Shown: piece after piece, positions 8,002-17,000 of the stretch
Position numbering within the stretch: the first letter of the stretch is position 1
How the letters are laid out: each line of letters opens with the position of its first letter
Assembly: GCA_039798705.1 (NCBI GenBank)
Contig: JBDKFN010000011.1
Coordinates: 1 to 40,051, forward strand
Source of the DNA: CAIKLP01 sp039798705
GTDB lineage: Bacteria; Bacteroidota; Bacteroidia; Sphingobacteriales; Sphingobacteriaceae
Direction: 5' to 3'
Length of the DNA stretch: 40,051 nucleotides
Notes under the pieces: generated by a model
Told to the model about the DNA's origin: nothing
Database searches by the model: none
The model's input: only the letters and a program-made list of their open reading frames with translations
Position numbers and translations under genes: made by a program

Positions 8002-9362
8002 TTATTTTCTTGCTTTCTGATGCGCCACTCTTTTGGATAAGCGTTGTTAATTCTATTTCCTAGTAGTTTTGCCCAACCCAATCCTAAGCCATCGTATTTC
8101 ATTAAATGCCAGCCTTTGTAATTCCCTTGACTTGGCATATCATTTTTTTGTAGGTATAAAATAGCATCATCGTAGCTTAGATTGATACCTGGCAATGCAT
8201 CTGAGCAATGGTTGCTCATGGCCAATGCTTGCGAAGGAATTAGCTCTTCTCTTATAAACTGCCCAACTTCTGTTCCAAACTTTTTAACGTGTAGCTTAGT
8301 GCTCAAAACGCCTAACATCGCTGTTGAAATTTCTTGAGGAACAAAAAGAACTTGATCTTGATGTACTATAAATTCTGGTTGTTTAGCAATTATATATTTA
8401 GACGCAAGGGCTTTCACTTTCTTATCTGCATAGTTAATTTTTTTAGGAACCTTTGGCCAGTTACCTAACTTAAAATTAGCAGATTTTCGAATGGCGGCTA
8501 TAAAAAATCCCTCCCCTTTATTTTTGTGAGGCAAAAATTTATAACCATGTAGAATATCAGATTGACATTTTGTTACCTCCGGGAAATGATCGCAATTAAT
8601 AGCCAATGAATCCCATTCTCCATATTGAACATAAGGCTCAATTTGCATTTCATCTTCTTCTTTCGAAAAAGTACAAGTGCTATAAATTAAAATGCCTTCT
8701 GGTTTAACTAATTTAGTCGCCTCCTCTAAAATCCTTTGCTGTCTTGCGCTACAGAGTTTTACATTTGATTCAGACCACTCTGCTCTTGCGTCGGGGTCTT
8801 TTCTAAACATGCCTTCTCCAGAGCATGGTGCATCTATTAATATAACATCAAAACAGTTTTCAAAATCATTAAAATGTGCAGGGTCGTTATTGCAAACAAT
8901 TACATTTGCATTTCCCCATCGCGTACAGTTTTCTGCTAAAATATTTGCACGTTGCGAGATGGTTTCGTTCGCAATGAGTAAGCTGTCTTCTGAAATTAAA
9001 GATAATATATGCGTGCTTTTTCCTCCTGGTGCTGCACATAAATCTAATACACGCAAGGCCGATGTATCTGATAGGTATTGTTTAAAAACTTGTTCAATAA
9101 ACATGGAGCTTGCTTCTTGAACATAATATGAACCAGCATGAAATTTTGGATCAAATGTAAAAGAAGGTCTTTCTGCTAAAAAGCAAGCTTGCGCTGCCCA
9201 AGGAACAGGAGTGCAATTGGCAAAATCTATATCTCTAGATTTACTTGGATTTTTTCGAATTGCAGTAATAGCGGGTTGGTCAATAGCCTCCATTATTGCA
9301 CTGGCTTCTGTCGGAAACTGTTGCTTGATTTTTTCTATGAAATCGGAAGGTAGCGGGGTCAT
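7998..9362 (-). CDS. rsmF: 16S rRNA (cytosine-C5) methyltransferase, RsmF type
   Basis: A 454-residue SAM-dependent RNA m5C methyltransferase of the NOL1/NOP2/Sun family. The SAM-binding motif is VLDLCAAPGGKSTHIL (105-120). The two cysteines used in this chemistry are in DAPCSGEGMFRKDP (Cys180, motif IV) and YSTCTFSKEEDE (Cys230, motif VI). The C-terminal part (about 290-454) fits the PUA-like domain of RsmF, ending YKGWHLMKYDGLGLGWAKL. E. coli RsmF methylates C1407 of 16S rRNA; the same target is likely here but not proven, since RsmB and tRNA-acting relatives share the core. It starts at ATG 9362, divergent from prc, and is convergent with moxR. Confidence 0.87.
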   Translation of the reverse strand: MTPLPSDFIEKIKQQFPTEASAIMEAIDQPAITAIRKNPSKSRDIDFANCTPVPWAAQACFLAERPSFTFDPKFHAGSYYVQEASSMFIEQVFKQYLSDTSALRVLDLCAAPGGKSTHILSLISEDSLLIANETISQRANILAENCTRWGNANVIVCNNDPAHFNDFENCFDVILIDAPCSGEGMFRKDPDARAEWSESNVKLCSARQQRILEEATKLVKPEGILIYSTCTFSKEEDEMQIEPYVQYGEWDSLAINCDHFPEVTKCQSDILHGYKFLPHKNKGEGFFIAAIRKSANFKLGNWPKVPKKINYADKKVKALASKYIIAKQPEFIVHQDQVLFVPQEISTAMLGVLSTKLHVKKFGTEVGQFIREELIPSQALAMSNHCSDALPGINLSYDDAILYLQKNDMPSQGNYKGWHLMKYDGLGLGWAKLLGNRINNAYPKEWRIRKQENN

Positions 9363-9392
9363 TTGGCTAAATTAAAGATAATTCAATTGTTA

Positions 9393-9400
9393 CAAAAATA
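9393..9400 (-). promoter_or_regulatory. Candidate -7 element for rsmF
   Basis: Read on the minus strand this is TATTTTTG, a full match to the Bacteroidota -7 element TAnnTTTG, about 30 bases before the rsmF ATG. No TTTG is found 19-21 bases further up, so only half the promoter pattern is present. Confidence 0.25.
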
Positions 9401-9454
9401 TTAAGGCTAAGCGCGTTTTTTTTCTTAAAATTACGCTAATTAATTTTATAAAGA

Positions 9455-11539
9455 ATGATGATCAAAAGATATATGAAGTTATTTAGTGTTACAGGAGTTT
9501 TTGCAATTTCTAGCTTGGCAGCGTTTTCATATTGTGCGCCAGATACCACTATTAAAGTTTTACATCCAGATGAAAAACAAATAGAGGTAAGTAGGCAAGT
9601 GGTTAGCTTAATTGCGAATTACAACTATAAAAAAGTTCCGGTAGGCGATTCATTATCAAAATTGATTTACAATAACTACTTAAAGTCTTTAGATGATAAC
9701 CGAGTTTATTTCTTTCAAAAAGATGTTGAAGAATTTAATGCGAATAGTACATTAATGGATGATCAATTGGTAATGGGTGACTTAGAGCCTGCTTACCATA
9801 TGTTCAATATTTATTTAGCACGTTATGCTAATCGCATTCAATTCATGATTGCGCAACTTCCAAATGTGCCATTCGATTTTACAAAAGAAGAATCATTGGT
9901 ATACAATAGAGAGCAGTTGTCTTTTATGCAAACACAAGAAGAGATGGATGCATATTGGATTCAACGTTTAAAATATGATTTGTTGAATTTAAAATTAGCC
10001 GGAACAGACGAAGCTAAGAGTAAAGAGACTTTAAAGAAAAGGTATGAGAATTTATTGTCGCAGATTTCAAAAATCGAAAGCTACGATGCATTTCAATCTT
10101 TAATGACAGCCTATACAGAATCTATCGATCCGCATACAAATTATTTTAACCCAAATAACGCTGCCAAATTTAATATTGATATGGCAAGGTCTTTAGAAGG
10201 AATTGGTGCTACCTTAAAATTTGAAAATGATTTTGTAATGGTTGCGGCTGTTGTGCCAGGTGGACCTGCAGACAAATCAGGGCAAATTGCCATTGATGAT
10301 AAATTTGTTGCCGTTGCACAGGGTGATGGCGAATTTGTTGACATTGTTGGTTGGAGAATAGATAACGCAATTCAATTAATTCGAGGTGCCAAGGGAACAA
10401 CAGTAAGGTTAAAGGTTGTATCAAAAGGACAAGATATTGCTAATCCTAAAATCATTTCTATTGTTAGAGAGAAGATTGTATTACAAGATCAATCTGCTAA
10501 AAAAGAAATCAAAACAATTCAATCAAACGGGAAAGATATTAAAGTAGGCATCATAGATATTCCAGCTTTTTATGCCGACTTTAAAGCATACCAAGCAGGA
10601 GATAAAAATTACAAAAGCACCACGCGTGACGTGAAGTTAATTATTGATTCATTAAAAGCAGCACAAGTAGATGCAATTGTGGTTGACTTAAGAAGCAATG
10701 GTGGCGGATCTTTGATGGAAGCAATAGATTTAACAGGATTGTTTTTAAAAGAAGGCCCAGTTGTGCAAGTAAGAGATACTAAAAACAAAATTGAAATAGG
10801 TGAAGACGACGATCCAAGTATTACGTGGGACGGCCCAATGGCTGTTTTGATTGATCGATTTAGCGCTTCTGCTTCAGAAATTTTTGCTGCAGCCATTCAA
10901 GATTATGGAAGAGGAATTATTATTGGAACGCAAAGTTATGGAAAAGGAACTGTTCAAAATTCTATAGACTTAGACCAAATGATGGGTGTTGGTGGATCAA
11001 GTGTGATTGGAAATACAAATAAATTCGGACAAATAAATTTAACTATTGCTAAGTTTTATAGAATATCTGGAAGCAGTACACAACACAAAGGGGTAAGCCC
11101 AGATGTGTCATTCCCTATGGTTTTTTCAGCAGATAAGTATGGCGAAAGCGCAGAGCCAGCTGCACTTCCATGGGATGAAATTAAAAGAAGCAATTATAAA
11201 ATGTTAGCAAATATTTCTCCACTAAAAAAATCGCTGGTGGAAAAACATGAAAAGCGCATGAAAGGAAACAAAGAATTCGAACATCTTTTAACGGACATTG
11301 TTGAGTTGAAAAAGAGAGATGCTGAAAAAACTGCAACTTTGAACGAGCTTGCTGCTAAGAAAGAAAGAGATCAAAATGAATCGGAAAGTTTGGCAAGAGA
11401 CAACGAAAGAAGAATTGCAAGAGGGTTGCCACCAATTAAAAAAGGTGATCCAAAACCGAAGGGTGAAAAACCATACGATTTTATGTTAGAAGAATCATGC
11501 CTAATTGTAGGTGATTATTTACAGGCGATCAAAAAATAA
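9455..11539 (+). CDS. prc: Tail-specific (carboxyl-terminal processing) protease Prc
   Basis: A 694-residue S41-family serine protease with the long Prc/Tsp architecture. An N-terminal signal (about 1-27) is followed by a helical domain, a PDZ domain (about 245-340, SLEGIGATLKFENDF and later GGPADKSGQI), and the protease core. The nucleophile is Ser472 in DRFSASASEIFAA, with the general-base Lys497 in GTQSYGKGTVQ, 25 residues on, as in E. coli Prc and CtpA; Asp483 sits at the conserved +11 position. The C-terminal DUF3340-like region (about 590-694) ends GEKPYDFMLEESC and a final helix. It should degrade or trim periplasmic proteins from their C-termini. Two ATGs in a row (9455, 9458) open the gene. 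It stands alone, convergent with the dehydrogenase gene 8 bases downstream. Confidence 0.93.
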   Translation: MMIKRYMKLFSVTGVFAISSLAAFSYCAPDTTIKVLHPDEKQIEVSRQVVSLIANYNYKKVPVGDSLSKLIYNNYLKSLDDNRVYFFQKDVEEFNANSTLMDDQLVMGDLEPAYHMFNIYLARYANRIQFMIAQLPNVPFDFTKEESLVYNREQLSFMQTQEEMDAYWIQRLKYDLLNLKLAGTDEAKSKETLKKRYENLLSQISKIESYDAFQSLMTAYTESIDPHTNYFNPNNAAKFNIDMARSLEGIGATLKFENDFVMVAAVVPGGPADKSGQIAIDDKFVAVAQGDGEFVDIVGWRIDNAIQLIRGAKGTTVRLKVVSKGQDIANPKIISIVREKIVLQDQSAKKEIKTIQSNGKDIKVGIIDIPAFYADFKAYQAGDKNYKSTTRDVKLIIDSLKAAQVDAIVVDLRSNGGGSLMEAIDLTGLFLKEGPVVQVRDTKNKIEIGEDDDPSITWDGPMAVLIDRFSASASEIFAAAIQDYGRGIIIGTQSYGKGTVQNSIDLDQMMGVGGSSVIGNTNKFGQINLTIAKFYRISGSSTQHKGVSPDVSFPMVFSADKYGESAEPAALPWDEIKRSNYKMLANISPLKKSLVEKHEKRMKGNKEFEHLLTDIVELKKRDAEKTATLNELAAKKERDQNESESLARDNERRIARGLPPIKKGDPKPKGEKPYDFMLEESCLIVGDYLQAIKK

Positions 11540-11547
11540 AAAGCTAC

Positions 11548-13524
11548 TTAGTAGTTTAATAAGGCGCTTAATTTTTCTGCTAACCTTGATTTAGCTAAGA
11601 AATTATCCTCCAAAGCTTTGTCCATTGGTATAGCAGTGTCTAAGCTTGCACAACGAACTACTGGAGCGTCTAAGTGCTTGAAGCAATGCTCAGCAATGTG
11701 TGCAGCTAATTCTGCGCCAAATCCATTTGTTAGCGTGTCCTCGTGCAAGATAAATGCACGACCAGTTTTTTGAATTGATTTTTCAACAGCATTTTTATCC
11801 CATGGTTGCAAACTTCTTAAGTCAATTAAGTCCGCAGAAATATTCGGATTATTTGTTAAATATTCTAAGGCCCAATGAACGCCTAGTCCGTAGGTTATAA
11901 TTGAAACTTGGTTTCCTTCTTTAAGTAATTTTGCTTCACCAATTGGTGTGGTATAATAATCATCAAAAATTTCTTCGCTAATTCCGCGGTATAAAAACTT
12001 ATGTTCAAAAAACATAACAGGATTAGGGTCTTCAATTGCACTTGCGAGTAGTCCTTTTGCATCTGAAGGAAACGCTGGGTATACCACTTTTAATCCAGGT
12101 GTTTTTGTAAACCAGGCTTCGTTGCTTTGCGAGTGGAATGGACCAGCTCCAGTGCCTGCGCCTGTTGGCATTCGCACTACTACATCAACATTTTGTCCCC
12201 ATCTATAATATGTTTTAGCCAAGTTGTTGATGATTTGATTAAAGCCTACTGTTACAAAATCTGCAAATTGCATTTCCATAATTGCCTTGTGTTTGTTAAT
12301 TGACAATCCCATTGCAGTTCCAACAATTGCAGATTCGCAAAGTGGTGTATTACGCACTCTTTCTTTTCCAAATGCATCCACAAATCCTTGTGTGATTTTA
12401 AAAGCGCCACCATATTCAGCAACATCTTGACCCATAATTACCAAGTTGTCATGTTTTTGCATGGCTTGATGCATGGCATCAGTAATCGCATCTAAAAATC
12501 TTTTTTCAGTTTTATTTGAGCTGTTTGGTTGAATGTTTATTTGACCAGGTGCATACATATCTGCAAGCTCTCTTTCAGTAGAAACAAGCACTTCAGGGTC
12601 GTTGAATGCTTGCTCGACAGCAGCGTCTATCTCTTTTTTATAATTTAATTTTAATTGATCGATAAAGTTATCATCAATTATTTTTTCTGAAAGTAAGAAC
12701 TTTTCAAAATTTTCTACTGGGTCTTTTTGTGCCCAAAAATCTAATAAATCTTTTGGTACATATTTTATCCCTGACGCTTCTTCGTGGCCACGCATGCGGA
12801 ACGTTTTACATTCGATTAATATCGGTCGCGGATTGTTTCTGATATCAGCAGCATATTTCTGAATAGTTTCATATACCTCCAAAATATTATTTCCGTCTAT
12901 CTGTAAGGATTCAATGCCATAGCCAATACCTTTGTCCGCAAGGTTTTCGCATTTATATTGTTCAGATACTGGCGTAGAAAGTCCATAGCCATTATTTTCA
13001 ATAATAAATATAACTGGCAAGTTCCATACTGCTGCTACGTTTAGCGCCTCGTGAAAATCTCCCTCGCTGGTTGCTCCGTCGCCGGTGAAAACCAATGTGG
13101 CCTTTTTCGAATCACTTAGTTTGTCTGCTAATGCAATTCCGTCAGCCAAGGCAAGTTGCGGGCCAAGGTGCGAAATCATGCCAATTATTTTATGTTCTTG
13201 CGTGCCAAAATGAAAAGAGCGATCACGACCGTTAGTAAATCCAGTCGATTTACCTTGAAATTGAGCGATAAGTTTTGCTATTGAAATATTTCTGCTCGTG
13301 AATACACCTAAATTTCTGTGCATTGGCAAAATGTATTCTTCCGAAGTTAACGCCAATGTAGCGCCAACAGAGATTGCTTCTTGTCCTATGCCCGAAAACC
13401 ACTTGCCAATTTTTCCTTGCCTAAGTAAAATCAACATTTTCTCTTCAATCATTCTTGGCTTTAGCAAATGCTGATAAAGTTCAATCAATAATTCTTTGGA
13501 AATATTTTTGCGTTCGAATTTCAT
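11548..13524 (-). CDS. 2-oxoacid (branched-chain type) dehydrogenase E1, fused alpha and beta subunits
   Basis: A 658-residue thiamine-diphosphate enzyme in which the alpha and beta chains of E1 are one polypeptide. The alpha part (about 1-325) holds the ThDP-binding signature GDG (148-150), 26 residues, then NN (177-178), and YILPMHRNLG and RGHEEASGI. A short linker leads to the beta part (about 344-658), with MGQDVAEYGGAFKITQGF, NTPLCESAIVGTAMGLS, FADFVTVGFNQIINN and VVRMPTGAGTGAGPFHSQ. E1 decarboxylates branched-chain 2-oxo acids or pyruvate and passes the acyl group to lipoylated E2. E2 and E3 are not adjacent. Fused E1 proteins of this form are common in Bacteroidota, usually annotated as 2-oxoisovalerate dehydrogenase; the substrate cannot be read from sequence. 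Last gene of the tatC run, 18 bases after the lutB-like gene. Confidence 0.88.
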   Translation of the reverse strand: MKFERKNISKELLIELYQHLLKPRMIEEKMLILLRQGKIGKWFSGIGQEAISVGATLALTSEEYILPMHRNLGVFTSRNISIAKLIAQFQGKSTGFTNGRDRSFHFGTQEHKIIGMISHLGPQLALADGIALADKLSDSKKATLVFTGDGATSEGDFHEALNVAAVWNLPVIFIIENNGYGLSTPVSEQYKCENLADKGIGYGIESLQIDGNNILEVYETIQKYAADIRNNPRPILIECKTFRMRGHEEASGIKYVPKDLLDFWAQKDPVENFEKFLLSEKIIDDNFIDQLKLNYKKEIDAAVEQAFNDPEVLVSTERELADMYAPGQINIQPNSSNKTEKRFLDAITDAMHQAMQKHDNLVIMGQDVAEYGGAFKITQGFVDAFGKERVRNTPLCESAIVGTAMGLSINKHKAIMEMQFADFVTVGFNQIINNLAKTYYRWGQNVDVVVRMPTGAGTGAGPFHSQSNEAWFTKTPGLKVVYPAFPSDAKGLLASAIEDPNPVMFFEHKFLYRGISEEIFDDYYTTPIGEAKLLKEGNQVSIITYGLGVHWALEYLTNNPNISADLIDLRSLQPWDKNAVEKSIQKTGRAFILHEDTLTNGFGAELAAHIAEHCFKHLDAPVVRCASLDTAIPMDKALEDNFLAKSRLAEKLSALLNY

Positions 13525-13542
13525 GTAAGCGTATTTTTGATT

Positions 13543-14931
13543 TTATTTTTTCTTTGGATTTGTTTTTTCTCTCCAAAGTTGAGCAAAAGATTGTGCTTCA
13601 AATACGGGTAATACTCTGCGTTTGCCCCATGTTTGCGCAAATAATTTATTAACAAAGTAACTTTTCCATTTACCACTAAACAGGTCAATTAATTTTCTGT
13701 GTAACATAGATTGTTTCCAGAAAAACCAACCAATTTTTTCAGATTTAGGATAGAAACTTTGTGCTACCGCATCTCTTCTGTTATATAAAAGCACTTTGTG
13801 TATCTCTATTTTAACTGGGCATACTTCTGAGCAATTCCCACACAAGGTTGAAGCATAACTCAAATGCTTAAACTCTTCCATGCCCTTTAAATGTGGGGTA
13901 ATGATGCTTCCAATGGGCCCGCTATAGGTTGTATCATAACTATGCCCGCCTATATTTTTATAAACCGGACAAGCATTCAAGCAAGCGCCACAACGAATAC
14001 AATACAGCGATTGTCTTTGATCCTTTTGTGCTAATAAATTACTGCGTCCATTGTCAAGCAAGACCACATACATTTCTTCAGGGCCATCGCTTTCTCCTAA
14101 TTTTTTTGGTCCGTTTATAATTGAGTTATAAACAGTCATTTGTTGGCCAGTTCCTCTGGTACTTAACAAGGGCCAAAATAAATCTAGGTCTTTTATAGAG
14201 GGTATTATTTTTTCTATACCTACTACTGCAATGTGTACTTTAGGAAAGGTCGTACTAAGTCTTGCGTTTCCTTCGTTTTCGGTAATGGCAATACTGCCAG
14301 TATCTGCAATAAGAAAATTAGCGCCTGTAATTCCAGCGCCAGCTTGCGTATATTTTTCTCTTAGCAATTCCCTTGCTTTGATGGTTAATACTTCTGGGCT
14401 TGCGTCTATCGGTGTGCCAAATTTCTCATTAAAGAGTTTCGCAATGTCTTCTTTAGAAAGATGCATTGCAGGCGTAACAATATGATATGGTTTTTGACCC
14501 AATAGTTGAACTATGTATTCGCCTAAGTCTGTCTCAATTGATTCAATTTGATGTTCAGCGAGAAATTCGTTTAGTTCAATTTCTTCGCAAGCCATCGACT
14601 TAGATTTCACCAGCATTTTAGTTTGGTGTTTTTTTAGAATAGCAAGAATTTCTTTTTGAGCTTCTTCCACCGAATTTGCCCAAATTACTTTACCGCCTTT
14701 TCTAATAAAGTTGCTTTCGAATTCTAACAAGTAACGATCTAAGTTCTCAATCGTTTTCCATTTAATTAAATGGGCTTTTTTTCTTGCCGCCTCTAAATTA
14801 CTAAACTGCGGAAGCCCTCTTTCCACAGCAGCATCGTACTTGCCAATGTTGAATTTTATTTTTTTACGATGAGCCGCATCAAAAGATTTCTCTTCTGTTG
14901 TTGTTTGAAATTGTGTTGCGATCGAGCTCAT
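13543..14931 (-). CDS. LutB-like iron-sulfur protein with LUD domain
   Basis: A 462-residue cytoplasmic protein with an N-terminal LUD domain (about 55-300; GANFLIADTGSIAITENEGN and STTFPKVHIAVVGIEKI) and a ferredoxin-like segment with two iron-sulfur motifs: Cys311/314/317/321 in CIRCGACLNACP and Cys364/367/371 in CGNCSEVCP. This is the layout of LutB (YkgF), which with LutA and LutC oxidises L-lactate to pyruvate. The C-terminal extension carries a W-rich stretch typical of LutB. Neither lutA nor lutC lies next to it; the neighbours are an M28 peptidase and a fused E1. Lactate oxidation is thus plausible only if the partners are elsewhere. It starts 18 bases after the M28 stop. Confidence 0.87.
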   Translation of the reverse strand: MSSIATQFQTTTEEKSFDAAHRKKIKFNIGKYDAAVERGLPQFSNLEAARKKAHLIKWKTIENLDRYLLEFESNFIRKGGKVIWANSVEEAQKEILAILKKHQTKMLVKSKSMACEEIELNEFLAEHQIESIETDLGEYIVQLLGQKPYHIVTPAMHLSKEDIAKLFNEKFGTPIDASPEVLTIKARELLREKYTQAGAGITGANFLIADTGSIAITENEGNARLSTTFPKVHIAVVGIEKIIPSIKDLDLFWPLLSTRGTGQQMTVYNSIINGPKKLGESDGPEEMYVVLLDNGRSNLLAQKDQRQSLYCIRCGACLNACPVYKNIGGHSYDTTYSGPIGSIITPHLKGMEEFKHLSYASTLCGNCSEVCPVKIEIHKVLLYNRRDAVAQSFYPKSEKIGWFFWKQSMLHRKLIDLFSGKWKSYFVNKLFAQTWGKRRVLPVFEAQSFAQLWREKTNPKKK

Positions 14932-14949
14932 GTAATTTATTAAAAATGA

Positions 14950-16554
14950 TTATCTGTTATTTTCGAAATCGTTTTTCTTGTCTTTTTTCAAAGGCTCGGC
15001 ACGATTGGCAATTTCCCATGCGGTATAAAATACCAATTTGGTACGGTTACATAACATAGGGAAATTAATCTTTGCAATTTCATCTGAAGCCTTATGGTAA
15101 TCCTCATGCACCCCATTGAAATAAAAAATAATAGGAATGTTGAATTTTGCAAAATTATAATGATCGCTGCGGTAATAAAACCTATTTGGATCGCTCGGGC
15201 TATTGTAAGTATAATCTAAATTCAAATGAGTGTATTCGTTATTCATTTTCTCATTGATTTCATGCAAGTCTGAGCTTATTTTATCAGCACCAATCACATA
15301 AATATAATTGGAATCTTTTTTATGCGCGTTGTCTACTCTTCCAATCATGTCGATGTTTAAATCGCATACCGTATTGTTGATAGGGAAAGTAGGGTTGCTG
15401 GTATAAAACTGAGAACCAAGTAAACCTTTTTCTTCTCCAGCTACAGTCATAAATACAATACTTCTTTTAGGACCTTGGCCTTGCGCTTTAGCCTGTGCAA
15501 ATGCTTTTGCCAATTCTAAAACACCAACGGTTCCAGATCCATCATCGTCTGCGCCATTATATACTTCATTGCCAATTACGCCAATGTGATCGTAATGTGC
15601 GGTGATGTATACAAATTCATTTGGTCTTTCTGAACCAGGAATATAGCCAATCACATTTTCTGAATTCATTGGCTCTTCAAGGTATACAATATTTGCTAAT
15701 ACTGTACTTCGTAAAACCAAAGGGTCTATACTTCTTCTTTTACTATATTTTTTTCTCAGTTTATTGATGTTTTTATTTGAAGGTGCAAGTAATTCGTTTG
15801 CAATGCTGTCATTTACAATTATGACTGGACTAACATATGTTGTTTTGGCTTTTTCAGCGGATTCTGGACCTCTCTTTTGATTTTCTGCTAATTGCATAGA
15901 TGGAGTTTCCATTTGATGCTTGAAGCTTCTTGAAGCGTTAGCAAATCCCTCGTCTATGATTAAGATTGCGCTTGGTTTTAGCTTTTGAATGGCTTCGATT
16001 TTTTTATTTCTATTAGACCATTCACTTTGTTTTGAGCTTTTGCTTAATAGGTAAATTCCCTTTTTATTTTTAGGCTCACCTGCTAAAACCACCACTACCT
16101 TGCCTTCAACATGGTAGTCTTTAAAATCATTTCTGTTTTTATCTATAATTCCGTAGCCTGCAAAAATAAGTTCATTGCTTTGAAAGTTAACGTTGCTAAT
16201 TGATTTGCCACAATAAAATTGATCGCCAAAATCAAAAGATTTTTGATTAACCATGAATTTTCTGTTGCTTAATGTTTTTTTGACTAATTCAAATGTTTGG
16301 AAATACCTATCATTTCCTGCAGGAGTTAGTCTAAGTCTGTCAAATTCATTTGCTATGTATTGTGCTGCAGACTTCTGTCCTTTTTGGCCGGTTTCTCTTC
16401 CTTCAAATTCATCGGAAGCTAATACAGATAGGTGTTTGTATAAATCTTTAGTGTTGATGCTTTCTGCAAAGTCAGATGGGCTAATTGGTTTTTGCGCGAA
16501 TACAAAACTTTGTATTCCTAACGCCAACCCTAATAAAATATTTTTTTTCATCAA
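14950..16554 (-). CDS. Secreted M28-family zinc peptidase
   Basis: A 534-residue exopeptidase with signal peptide (1-21, ending SFVFAQ) and a PA domain inserted before the catalytic core (about 120-280). The M28 metal ligands are visible: His320 in TAHYDHIG, Asp337 in GADDDGSG, the Glu pair 374-375 in VAGEEKGLLGS, Asp402 in NIDMIGRVD, and a later His in YRSDHYNFAKF. M28 enzymes of this size in Bacteroidota are periplasmic or surface aminopeptidases that feed on peptides; the exact specificity is unknown. Two ATGs in a row open the gene. It lies 15 bases after rpiB and 18 bases before the lutB-like gene. Confidence 0.9.
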   Translation of the reverse strand: MMKKNILLGLALGIQSFVFAQKPISPSDFAESINTKDLYKHLSVLASDEFEGRETGQKGQKSAAQYIANEFDRLRLTPAGNDRYFQTFELVKKTLSNRKFMVNQKSFDFGDQFYCGKSISNVNFQSNELIFAGYGIIDKNRNDFKDYHVEGKVVVVLAGEPKNKKGIYLLSKSSKQSEWSNRNKKIEAIQKLKPSAILIIDEGFANASRSFKHQMETPSMQLAENQKRGPESAEKAKTTYVSPVIIVNDSIANELLAPSNKNINKLRKKYSKRRSIDPLVLRSTVLANIVYLEEPMNSENVIGYIPGSERPNEFVYITAHYDHIGVIGNEVYNGADDDGSGTVGVLELAKAFAQAKAQGQGPKRSIVFMTVAGEEKGLLGSQFYTSNPTFPINNTVCDLNIDMIGRVDNAHKKDSNYIYVIGADKISSDLHEINEKMNNEYTHLNLDYTYNSPSDPNRFYYRSDHYNFAKFNIPIIFYFNGVHEDYHKASDEIAKINFPMLCNRTKLVFYTAWEIANRAEPLKKDKKNDFENNR

Positions 16555-16569
16555 TGAATATTTTGAAAA

Positions 16570-16998
16570 CTAGCAATTGATTTTATTAACTCTATTGGCA
16601 TGTCTTCCGCCTTCAAATGCGGTGTTTAAAAATAATTCTGTTATTTCTTTCGCTTTTTCTATGCTCACAAATCGTGCAGGGATGCACAAAATATTTGCGT
16701 TGTTATGAGCGCGCGCAAGGCTTGCCAGTGGACTATCCCAGCATATTGCAGCCCTTATATCTTTATGTTTATTTGCAGTAATGGCAACCCCATTTGCACT
16801 TCCACAAATCAATATTCCCATATCAAAAGCTTTACTGTTTATTGCATTTGCTACAGGGTGCACAAAATCCGGGTAGTCAACAGAGTCGGTATTAAAAGGA
16901 CCAAAATCTTTTACTTCATGGCCTTGCTCACTTAACGCGGCAATTAAAACTTCTTTGTATTCGAAACCAGCATGGTCTCCTCCAATTGCAATTTTCAT
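16570..16998 (-). CDS. rpiB: Ribose-5-phosphate isomerase B
   Basis: A 142-residue RpiB/LacAB-family sugar-phosphate isomerase, normal in length, interconverting ribose 5-phosphate and ribulose 5-phosphate in the pentose phosphate pathway. It opens with IAIGGDHAGFEYKE. The catalytic cysteine lies in LICGSANGVAITANKHKDIR and the active-site histidine in ARAHNNANILCIPAR. The loop after the cysteine reads CGSANG rather than the CGTGIG of E. coli; I believe such variants are common in this phylum. Only two bases separate it from the tatC stop, so the two should be co-transcribed. Confidence 0.92.
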   Translation of the reverse strand: MKIAIGGDHAGFEYKEVLIAALSEQGHEVKDFGPFNTDSVDYPDFVHPVANAINSKAFDMGILICGSANGVAITANKHKDIRAAICWDSPLASLARAHNNANILCIPARFVSIEKAKEITELFLNTAFEGGRHANRVNKINC

Positions 16999-17000
16999 AA

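Noticed and set aside
11541..11557. Small hairpin between prc and the E1 gene
   Set aside because: On the plus strand there is no T-tract after the stem, and on the minus strand only a 4-bp core pairs cleanly; too weak to call a terminator.
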